A stretch of 64,000 nucleotides of DNA, from assembly GCA_963847945.1 (NCBI GenBank), contig CAWKBX010000004.1, forward strand, positions 434,001 to 498,000, in the 5' to 3' direction. A program made the position numbers and the translations under genes. Each line of letters begins with the position of its first letter. Within the stretch, counting starts at the first letter, position 1. Below are positions 1 through 8,643 of the stretch, piece by piece. The stretch comes from JANMJD01 sp963847945. Its GTDB lineage: Bacteria; Actinomycetota; Acidimicrobiia; Acidimicrobiales; Ilumatobacteraceae. The notes beneath the pieces are model-generated. The model was not told the DNA's origin and searched no databases. It saw nothing but the letters and a program-made list of their open reading frames with translations.

Positions 1-1077
1 GAACAACCGGCTCGACGACGCTCAGCGGGCGCTGTACGCCCGGCTGCGGCTCCCGGCCGAACCGTTCGGATCGGTGGCGGTGTTCGCCCCGCCCCGACGC
101 AACGACCCGAATGCGAGCCCCGATGTGGCCAGCCGATCGACTGGGGTTCGCTCGTTTTACTGGACACTCGTCGAGTTCTGCACCGAGGAGTTGCTGCCGT
201 TCGTCTTTGCCGACGTCGAGGACGAGCGTCAGCAGTACACGATGATCGTCCACCACATCACGCCACCGGCTGCGCCACGAGCACCGCCCGGTCGGCGACG
301 ACGGGGCGATCAAACTCGGCCCCGACGGGGCGGTGATCCGCACCTTCGGCGATCTCGTCGATCAGCTCGTGGCCTTGGTCTCTGATGATGACACCCGTGA
401 GGAGTGGGCAGGCCGGGCCACGACGATGGGCACGGTCAACGCCTTCGTCCGCCGGCTGATCTCGGCAGAAATGCGTCTTGGCCAGCTGATTCGTGGCGAC
501 GTCGCCCGGCGCGCCGTGCACCGCATCGATACCGGTGGGGCGCAAGTCACGGTGGTCGATCTGCACAACCTGCACGACCGCGCCCAGCGATTCGTCGTTG
601 GGGTCACGCTGCGCCAGGAGTTCGAACGCAAGGAATCGTCGGGTTCGGCTCGACCGTTGTTGTTCGTAGTGCTCGATGAGTTGAACAAGTACGCCCCGCG
701 GGAAGGTTCGTCGCCGATCAAGGAGATCCTGCTCGATGTGGCCGAACGCGGACGTTCGCTCGGGGTGATCCTGATCGGGGCCCAGCAGACGGCAAGTGAG
801 GTGGAGCGGCGGGTGTTCGCCAATGCGGCGATTCGGGTGGTCGGCCGACTCGACCCGGCCGAGGCCGGCGCGGCCCGAGTACGGCTTCCTGCCCGAGGCC
901 CACCGTCGCCGGGCGACCATTGCCCGGCCGGGCACGATGTTCGTCAACCAGCCCGAGATTCCGGTGCCGTTGGTGATCGAGTTCCCCTTCCCGGCGTGGG
1001 CGACCCGCCCGAGTGAGGCGACCGCCGCCCCGAGCCTGACGGGTCGCGACGACGACCCGTTCGACGGGCTGATATGA
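1..1077 (+). CDS. herA: HerA-type DNA translocase ATPase (5' end outside window, two frameshifts)
   Basis: C-terminal part of a hexameric HerA/FtsK-superfamily ATPase that pumps DNA and partners the NurA nuclease. The gene begins left of the window, so the Walker A loop is not visible. The Walker B stretch LLFVVLDELNKYAP is present near 655-695, followed by the conserved ILIGAQQTASEVERRV and RLDPAEAG stretches. The reading frame changes near 255-270 and again near 865-885. Each change fits one extra base, and with both corrected the piece reads 358 codons without a stop and ends PFDGLI. Its stop overlaps the sbcD start as ATGA. Identity is firm from the Walker B region and the neighbours. The frameshifts are most likely sequence errors. 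Confidence 0.85.
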
Positions 1078-2252
1078 GGCTGCTGCACACCGGCGACTGG
1101 CACCTCGGCAAGGTCCTCAAGGGACAGGCCCGCTTCGAGGAGCACACCGTGGTCCTTGGCGAAATGGTGGCCATCGCCGCCGCAGAGCAGGTCGACGCGG
1201 TGCTGGTCGCCGGTGACCTGTTCGAGTCGGCGGTGCCGTCGCCCGATGCTCAACGTCTGGCGTGGACGACGCTGCTCGATCTGCGGGCAACCGGCGCGGA
1301 AGTGCTGGTCATCGCCGGGAACCATGACCACCCCGAGCTGTTCGAAGCGGTCCGGCCGGTGTTCGCCGCCTCGGGGATCCGCATGCTCGGGCGTCTCGCT
1401 CGGAGCGATGACGGCGGCGTGGTCGAGTTGACCGTCCGCTCGGGGGAACGGCTGCGGGTCGCCTGTCTGCCGTTCTGTTCGCAGCGCTCGATCGTGCGGG
1501 CCGAGCAGCTGATGTCGCTCGATGTGGCCGAGCAGGTGGGGGAGTACTCCGACCGAATGAGCAAGCTGGTCTCGGCCCTGACCGCCGGGTTCACGACCGA
1601 CGCGGTGAATGTGGTCATGGCCCACGCCTACGTGCTCGGTGGCCGTCTCGGCGGCGGCGAACGCGAGGCCCAGACGATCAACGACTATGCGATGCGGGCC
1701 ACGTCGTTTCCCGTCGGTGCGAGCTATGTCGCCCTCGGACATTTGCACCGCTACCAGCAGATTCCCGGGCCGTGCCCGATCTACTACGCCGGTTCGCCGA
1801 TCGCCGTCGACTTCGGTGAGGAGCGCGACGACAAGGGCGTGGCGATCGTCGATGTCGCCGTCGGCAAGCCCGCCGCGGTCGGCCACCGGGTGCTGACCAC
1901 GGCCCGCACGCTGGCGACAACCCGCGGGACCGCGGCGGAGATCATCGCCGTCGCCAACGCCCATCCCGATGCGTGGTGGCGAGCGATCGTCACCGAGCCG
2001 GCCCGCGCTGGATTGGCCGACGACGTCAGAGCCGCCGCCCCCAACGTGTTGGAGGTTCGACTCGATGTGGCGGCCGGGGGGCGAGCCGGCCAGACGGCCG
2101 AACGGCGTCAAGGACGCTCACCACGAGAGCTGTTCACCTCGTACCTCGACCAGCAGCAGATCGTCGACGATCGCCTGGTGGCACTGTTCGACGAGTTGCT
2201 CGACATCGAGCTGGCCGGCCCCGAAATCGCCACCAACGGAGACCCGTCGTGA
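1074..2252 (+). CDS. sbcD: SbcD/Mre11-family DNA double-strand-break exonuclease subunit
   Basis: 392-residue metallophosphoesterase, the nuclease subunit of the SbcCD (Mre11-Rad50) complex that trims blocked or hairpin DNA ends. The dimetal motifs are in order: GDWHLGK (residues 7-13), AGDLFE (about 46-51), GNHDH (about 83-87), MAHAY (about 181-185) and GHLHRYQ (about 221-227). Length fits the family. The ATG lies inside the stop of the herA gene (ATGA) and its own stop overlaps the GTG of sbcC (GTGA), so translation is coupled on both sides. Intact, with no sign of transfer. Confidence 0.95.
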   Translation: MRLLHTGDWHLGKVLKGQARFEEHTVVLGEMVAIAAAEQVDAVLVAGDLFESAVPSPDAQRLAWTTLLDLRATGAEVLVIAGNHDHPELFEAVRPVFAASGIRMLGRLARSDDGGVVELTVRSGERLRVACLPFCSQRSIVRAEQLMSLDVAEQVGEYSDRMSKLVSALTAGFTTDAVNVVMAHAYVLGGRLGGGEREAQTINDYAMRATSFPVGASYVALGHLHRYQQIPGPCPIYYAGSPIAVDFGEERDDKGVAIVDVAVGKPAAVGHRVLTTARTLATTRGTAAEIIAVANAHPDAWWRAIVTEPARAGLADDVRAAAPNVLEVRLDVAAGGRAGQTAERRQGRSPRELFTSYLDQQQIVDDRLVALFDELLDIELAGPEIATNGDPS

Positions 2253-4661
2253 GGCCGATCGTCCTCGAGATGGAGGGGTTCGGGGCGTTCCGCGAGCCCA
2301 CCCGCATCGACTTCACCGACGCCGACCTGTTCGCCCTGCAGGGCCCGACCGGCGCGGGCAAATCGACCGTCATCGACGCGATCTGCTTCGCCCTCTATGG
2401 CAACGTCCCCCGCTACGACGACCAACGCCTGGTGGGGGCGGCGATGTCGATGAACGCCGCCGAGATGCGGGTGCGGCTGCGCTTCGAGGTCGCCGGACAG
2501 TTGTACGACGCGGTGCGCGTCGTGCGCCGCTCGAGCGGTAGCGGTCCCGGAGCGACCCGCGTCTCCACGAAGGAGGCCCGCCTGGAACTGGTTGGCGGCG
2601 CAGTGCTGGCCGGCAAGGAGGGCGAGCTGCGCGCCGCCGTCGAAGACCTGCTCGGCTTGACCTTCGACGACTTCACCCGCTGCGTCGTGTTGCCGCAGGG
2701 GGCCTTTGCCGCGCTTCCTGCACGACAAACCGGCCGACCGTCAGGCCCTGCTGGTTCGCCTGCTCGACCTGGGCGTCTATGGGCGGATGGTGCAGCGGGC
2801 CAACACCCGCGGCGCGGAGCTCGACCGGGAGTTGGCATTCATCGACGGCCGTCTCGATGGCCTCGGCGACGCATCGGCCGAGACGTTGGCGGCGATCGTG
2901 GCGAGCCTGGCGCGTGTCGGCGTGGCCGAGGCCGAGTTCACCACGCGGGCCCCGCTGATCGCGGCCGCGGCGGGCGACGTCGAGCGGATCGGCGGGGAAC
3001 TGGGCGAGCATCAGCGGTCGCTCACCGCACTGGCGGCCGTGCAGGTACCCGATGAGGCCGCCGCGTTGGCAGACCGCCTGACGTCGGCCCGCGCGGCACT
3101 GGAGGCCGCCGAGCAACGGCACCGGGACGCCCTCGACGCGGTTGACCGCGCCGGTCAGGCCGCGGTCGACAGCCCGGCCGTCGCCGACATCCACGCCCAA
3201 CTGCAGATGCACCAACGGCTGGCCAAGGGGCACGACGTGGTCGCCCAACTCCGAGACGAGCGCGCCGAACACGAACAGCGGGCGGCCGCCGCCGTCGAGA
3301 CCTTGGCGACGGCCACCGCGGCACACGCCGCGGCTCTCGACGGCGCGGAGCGACTGCGGACCGCTCACCTCGCCCACACCTTGGCGGTCGACCTGGTGCC
3401 CGGTGAACCGTGCCCGGTGTGCGACCAGACGGTGCTGACCCTGCCGCTTCCGGCGGTGCCGGCCGGGCTGGCCGAGGCCGACGTGGCGGTCCGCCGGGCC
3501 GAGCGCGAGGTAGCGGCGGCCACCCGGGCCCGCGACGACGCCACCCAGCAGCTGATGGTGATCGCTGACCGCCAGACGCGAGCGGTCGCCCTGTTGGACG
3601 AACTGGCGGCCGAGCTCACCCGGGTGCCATCGGTTGACGAGCTCCAGGCGATGGAGCAGCGCAGCCGCGAGTTGGAACAGCTCGCCCAGGCCTCCCGTGG
3701 CGACGAGCAGGCCGCTCGGTCGGCGGTCGCCGCCACCCGGCGTGAGCTGGAGAAACTTGATCGCGACCAGCAGCGCGTCGCCGGTCAGCTGCATGCCCAG
3801 CGCGACGCTTTGGTTCCCCTCGGCGCGCCGGCCCCGCAGGGATCGTTGGTCGAGGCGTGGTTGGCGTTGGCGGTGTGGGCGGCCGAGCAGCGACCGGCGC
3901 TCGATGAGCGCGTCGGCCGGCTCGAGTCCGAACGGCAGGCCGCCGCCCGACGGTTGCAGAGCGAGCAGGCCAACCTGGTCAGCGTCGTCCAAGACGCCGG
4001 GGTGGGCGTTCCTCCGACGGCGGGTGTCGAGCTGATCCAGCGGGCAATCGACCGGGAGAACCACACCCTGCAGGAACGCCAGGCCGCCACCCGTGCGTCG
4101 ATCGAGCAACGGGCGAGTCTCGTCGAGCGGCGCGCCAATGTCGATGCCCGGCGCAGCGTGGCCGGCGAACTGGGACGGTTGCTCAAGGCGGACCGGTTCC
4201 AGCGGTGGTTGGTCGAAGAGACGCTTGTCGATCTCGCCGCTGGCGCGTCGGGGCGGCTGCATGAGATGTCGGCGGGGCGCTACTCGCTGGAGTTGGGCAC
4301 CGGTGGGGAGTTCGCCGTCGTCGATCATGCCGAGGGCGACGAGCGTCGGGGCATCCGCACCCTGTCGGGGGGCGAGACGTTCCAGGCTTCGCTGGCGCTG
4401 GCTCTCGCCCTCTCGGACCACCTCGTTGAGATGTCGGGTCGTCGGGGACACATGCTGGAGTCGATCTTCCTCGACGAGGGCTTCGGTACCCTCGATCCCG
4501 AGAGCCTCGACGCGGTGGCGTCGACGATCGAGTCCCTTGGCTCGCACAACCGGATGGTCGGGATCGTGACCCACGTGGCTGCGTTGGCCGAGCGGATGCC
4601 AGTGCGGTTCGTCGTCAGCCAAGGAGCCCGCTCGGCCGTCGTCGAACGGGTCACATCGTGA
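2249..4661 (+). CDS. sbcC: SbcC/Rad50-family SMC-like ATPase (one frameshift)
   Basis: ATPase subunit of SbcCD. The N-terminal half carries Walker A GPTGAGKST (about 2341-2370) and the Q-loop VVLPQGAFA (about 2685-2710). It is followed by long Ala/Glu/Arg-rich coiled coil, the zinc hook CPVC (3411-3422), a second coiled coil, the signature LSGGETFQASLALALALSD (about 4363-4420) and Walker B FLDEGFGTLDP. The frame shifts by one base near 2705-2710 (tttgccgcgc), in the phrase that should read AFARFLHDKPADRQ. Removing one base gives 803 residues, a normal length. Start is GTG 2249 overlapping the sbcD stop; the stop overlaps the GTG of the next gene (GTGA). The break is probably a sequence error. 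Confidence 0.92.
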
Positions 4662-5596
4662 GGTTCAACGTCGACCCGTGGGACCCGAGCTATGGCACAG
4701 CGGCCGAGTTCGCCGACGAGTCGATGGTCTCGGTTGAACTCGACACCGAGGTCGCCGAGGATGATTGGGCGCCGATCACCCCTCGGTTGGCACCCACCGG
4801 ACGGCTGACCGTCGTCGACGGGGTGCGTCGGGTCGAGGCCCGGGTGTGGGTGGAGCGGTCCGATGGGGCAACGCCGGGGGTCTGCGCGTCATGGGCGGCG
4901 GGTTCGGTGCGCTGCGGTGACGGTCGCGCCGAACTTGTCGAGGTCGAGGTCGGCCGCACGTTCGCCGCGCCGGGGCCGATCGAGGAACTCGACGCGATCA
5001 CCACGGCCCACGGGGTGTACGAACCGATCGCGGCCGACGATGGCCGACCCGAGCAACTCTGGCTCGCCGTGCAGAAGGCGATGGGGCGCGCCGAGCGGCG
5101 GATCACCGAGTTGGCCGCGGCCCACGGCGGGGGACTGGTCATCGTCGACGGTCCGCTCAAGGGGCGAGACCACGTCGCCGGAGTCGTGGGAATGGTCAAG
5201 ACCCACCACGTTCGCTATATCGAGGGGGCGGCCGGGTTGGTGCTCAACCGGTTGGACGAGGGGCAGCGCACGCCGGCATTCACCATCTCGGGCGGCTATA
5301 GCCGCAGGTCATGGTATGTGCGCCTACCGACGTCGGGGGGTGCGGGAGTTCCGATGGCCGGAGTGGTGCGGTGCGAGGCACCGATCGGCGTGCGCGGCGG
5401 AACCCTGAGTGAGCTCGCCGATCGCAGCGTGGTCGAGATGGTCCGCTTGGCGTCGGAGCCCCACAAGGATCGCCGCGCCCCGCAGAACCTCTACCCGATC
5501 GCCGGGTTGGAGAAGCTCCTCCGGCATCGCCTCGGCGACCCGCAGTTGCTGTACCGGTCGCTCCGTGCGGCCTCGGCCGGCCTGGCCCGCACCTGA
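4658..5596 (+). CDS. nurA: NurA-domain nuclease, last gene of the HerA-SbcCD operon
   Basis: 312-residue protein read as a NurA-family 5'-3' nuclease (RNase H-like fold), the partner of HerA in end resection. Seen: a first acidic motif VVDGVRRVE (residues 52-60), a second IVDGPLKG (162-169), the following GMVKTHH (179-184), and a C-terminal NLYPIAGLEKLLRH segment. These match the usual NurA order: VDGS-like motif, DGxL motif, K/H element, C-terminal helix. Overall similarity is modest, so the assignment leans on motif order and on its place directly after herA-sbcD-sbcC with a GTGA overlap. No signal peptide or membrane segment. Alternative: an uncharacterised nuclease of the same fold. Confidence 0.72.
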   Translation: MRFNVDPWDPSYGTAAEFADESMVSVELDTEVAEDDWAPITPRLAPTGRLTVVDGVRRVEARVWVERSDGATPGVCASWAAGSVRCGDGRAELVEVEVGRTFAAPGPIEELDAITTAHGVYEPIAADDGRPEQLWLAVQKAMGRAERRITELAAAHGGGLVIVDGPLKGRDHVAGVVGMVKTHHVRYIEGAAGLVLNRLDEGQRTPAFTISGGYSRRSWYVRLPTSGGAGVPMAGVVRCEAPIGVRGGTLSELADRSVVEMVRLASEPHKDRRAPQNLYPIAGLEKLLRHRLGDPQLLYRSLRAASAGLART

Positions 5597-5677
5597 ACCC
5601 GGCGGTTGCCACTCCGTTGGGCATGCCTGGCAATCACCGAAGCGGCACCGCCTGCGGGTGCCGATCAGACAGATTTC

Positions 5678-5718
5678 TGGTTGCGGTCTGCGACGGTTCC
5701 TGTCACAGACCGCAACCA
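5678..5718. terminator. Bidirectional terminator hairpin between convergent genes
   Basis: A perfect 13-bp inverted repeat, TGGTTGCGGTCTG (5678-5690) and CAGACCGCAACCA (5706-5718), with a 15-nt loop. It lies between the ends of the NurA-like gene and the minus-strand secreted protein gene. There is no clear T-run, as is usual in actinobacteria. Confidence 0.65.
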
Positions 5719-5737
5719 AAGGGCGTGAAAGCGCGGG

Positions 5738-8575
5738 CTAGATGTCGGTGAAGGTCTCGCTGCTCGACCGACCCAAGAGGGTGTCGAGAGTGGTCCCGGG
5801 TGGGAGGCGGTTGGCGATGTACCAGTCGGTGCCGCTGTCGCCTTGGAGGGTGTCTTTGTGGGTGTCGTCGATGACGGTGATGCCGGCTCGTAAGGTGTTG
5901 AGTCCGTTGAGTCCGCCTGCGGTGGTGCCGCTGATCCGGCCGACGCGGGCGGCGTAGTTGGCGTCGGTGCGGGCCCACTCGTTACGGATGGCGCACAGTG
6001 ATGCCATGTTGGCCGGAGTCGGGTCGTCGTAGTTGGAGGGCCCGGCGATGAGGATGTCGTCGCCGTCTCGTCCTCTGAGGGTGTCGATGCCGGTGCCGCC
6101 GATGAGGATATCGCGGCCCTTGTAGCCGTCGAGTTTGTCGTCGCCTTGTCCGCCGATGATCACGGCGCGGCCTCGGGCGGATTGGATGGTGTCGGGCCCC
6201 TCGCCGCCGAACAGGAGTTGAGCGAGTTCGATGTCGGACTCGACCACGATCCGGTCGGCGCCGCCCTTGGCATCGACGATGATCGTCCCGGTCGGGGTAT
6301 AGGTGCCGATGACTCGGCTGTTGATCGAGACCTGGATGCGGCCGCGGTCACCGTCCTTGAGATTGACGTACTCGACCGGCCCCGGTGCCCGTGACCAGCA
6401 GGGCCGTCTTTCCGGCGATGTCCGGGTCGGGGATCAACCCGACGGTTGGTGTGTTCGGCGGGGCTGGCGCGGTGACGGTGACGGTGAAGGTCTCGATGGT
6501 GGTCAGCGAGCCGTCGGAGACGGTAACGGTGATCGTGGCGACGCCGAGCGGCGAGGGGGGTGATGTTGAGGGCGCGGCTCGCACCGGAGCCGCTGATCGA
6601 GATGCCGTTGTTCGCGACCACGGCCTGGTTCGACGAGGTGGCGGTGACGGTGAGCGCCGACGCGGGTTGTTCCGCGTCCCCAACGTCGGCACCGATCGCT
6701 GGAACAACCGCACCGAGCTGTGTCGTCAGATCCGCGATATCAGAAACCGTCGGTGCCGTGTTCGAGTTGTGAAGGGTGACGGTCAGCGATGTGTTGGCAC
6801 CGAGTGTGCCTCCGGTTGGTCCGGTGAGAGCGACGGTGAACGTTTCGTCGGTTTCGTGGGCTGCGTCGAGCAGGACTGGGATGTTGATGGTTTTGGCGCC
6901 GGTCTCACCGGCTGCCCATGACAGTTGGGTCGACACGGTGCCGTAGTCGCCGGGAGCGATGGCGGTTCCGTCTGTCGTGGCGATGTCGACGGTGGCGGGG
7001 AGGTCGCCGATGCCGGTGCGAGTGACGGTGACGGCGAGGTTCGCGGCGTTCTCGGCGACGGTGACCGACGTGGAGTCGAGCTGGATGATGCTGCCCTGGA
7101 TCTCGACGGCGCCGATGTCGATGGTGCCGGCAACTCGGGGCATCCCGCGTTGGTCGTTGGCGGGCGCGGAGACGGCAGGATTGCCGGTGTCGATTGCCGG
7201 ACTGGCGGCCAGCGGGAGGTGGGTGAGGGTCGGCCCGCCGTTGTCGGCCAACGGGGCGAGCATGGGGTCGGCCACGCCGAACTGGTTTCCGCCGCCGTCG
7301 GTTACCGCCCCGATCATCGCTCCGATGATGCTGAAGTCTGTGGTGACGCCGCCGGCAGCGTGCAGATCAGCGGTGGTCCCTGCCGTATTGCCGGCGAAGA
7401 TGACATGCGACATCGTGACGGGCCCGGGGAATCTGGCGCCACCAGCGTCCGCCGCCGAGTTTGCGGTGATCGTCGAGTGGGCGATCGTCAGGCCACCTCC
7501 ACGCGCGAGCCGCACACCGCCACCGGCACCGGTTGCGGTGTTGCCGGAGATCGTCGAATTCGAGATCACCGCTGGCGCGCTGATGCGGTCGATGTTGATC
7601 CCGGCGCCGTTGGCCGCGGTGTTGCCGGAGATCGTGGAGTTGGAAATCGACACGGGATGGTCGATGTCGTAGAGATAGACCCCGCCACCGGTGGTGGCAC
7701 GGTTGCCCGAGATGTTCGAGTTCGAGATGGTGAAGGACCCGTTGTCCTGGCTGTAGAGGTAGATGCCGCCGCCCTTTCTGGCGACGTTGTTGGTGATCGT
7801 TGCGTTGTTGATGACGACGTCGGCGTCCGGGTCGTAGAAGAAGATGCCGCCACCCTGTTCGGACGCGGTGTTCCCGTCGATCACCACCCCGTCGAACACG
7901 GTGACGCCTTTGGTGTCCTCGACATACGCCCCGCCGCCTCCGCGAGCAGCGTTGCCAGAGATCGTCGAGTTGCGGACCTTCAACGTCATCGCGAATCCGT
8001 CGGCGTACAGCCCGCCACCATTTCCGAGGGCGGTGTTCCCGATCAGCGCGACGTCGTCCAGCGTGAGACTCTCGTCCTGGACACGTATACCGCCGCCCGT
8101 CTGGGCGTTGCCGTTACTGACCGTCAGACCACTGATCGAGACATTGACGTCACCCGGAGACAACGGAATGTCGAACACACGGCTCGTACCGCCGCCATCC
8201 ACTGTCAGTACGCCACGGCCCGGCCCGACGATCTGCAACGAATCTGAAATGGTCAACTGGCCCGAGGTGAGCGTGATCGTGCCCGTCAAGCCTGCCAGCG
8301 AACGTGATGAGGTCGGCCCCAGCAGCACCGTTCGCAGTGGCGATCGCCTCACGAAGGCTGCCAGCTCCTGCGTCATTCAAGTTGATGACCTCGAACGACG
8401 CCGCGTGCGCTGCTGTCTGACCGAGACAGGTCATCGCCACAGTCAACAGCGCAGTACTCGCCGCCAACCGAACCCCCAGCCCACGCACGGGCTGACGGCG
8501 TCGCCGCGCCGCACGCCGCATGGCGCGCCGCATCGCGCGATTTCCCACACCAACGCCAGATCCATCGTTCCGCAT
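5738..8575 (-). CDS. Secreted right-handed beta-helix / Calx-beta / RTX-repeat protein (three frameshifts)
   Basis: Large extracellular protein of about 944 residues once three one-base shifts are removed (near 8297-8312, at the G-run 6555-6560, and near 6375-6390). The N-terminus has a very basic segment, a hydrophobic stretch and a signal cleavage-like AHA-AS near residue 58. Then follows a polymorphic outer-membrane-type parallel beta-helix with many NSTISGNTA/GGG turns (about residues 80-430), a Calx-beta domain (about 445-560, SVTVAENAANLAVTVTRTG), an Ig-like/cadherin-like region, and a C-terminus with RTX Ca2+ repeats (GGQGDDKLDG, GGTGIDTLRG, GRDGDDILIAG). Likely a cell-surface or secreted adhesin. 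SD GAGG precedes ATG 8575. The hydroxylase-sulfotransferase gene lies 68 bp upstream on the same strand and could modify it (inference). Confidence 0.8.
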
Positions 8576-8593
8576 AGCCGCCTCAATTCGCCG

Positions 8594-8622
8594 TTAGTAA
8601 CTAATGGCATCAATAGTGCCAT
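8594..8622. promoter_or_regulatory. AT-rich double inverted repeat upstream of the beta-helix gene
   Basis: Two small palindromes sit side by side: TTAGT-A-ACTAA (8594-8604) and ATGGCA-N7-TGCCAT (8604-8622). This is the only AT-rich stretch between the two minus-strand genes. It could be an operator for the secreted protein or a weak terminator for the gene upstream. Confidence 0.35.
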
Positions 8623-8643
8623 ATCAGCTCGGAGAGTGCAAGC

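Noticed and set aside
258..2111. 617-codon minus-strand ORF opposite HerA and sbcD
   Set aside because: Its sequence is His/Arg/Gly-rich shadow of well-supported genes on the other strand; long antisense frames are usual at this GC content.
2673..4622. 649-codon minus-strand ORF opposite sbcC
   Set aside because: Exact antisense of the coiled-coil region and motifs of sbcC; no family match.
6925..8247. 440-codon plus-strand ORF opposite the beta-helix gene
   Set aside because: Composition mirrors the repeats of the secreted protein; no start signal.
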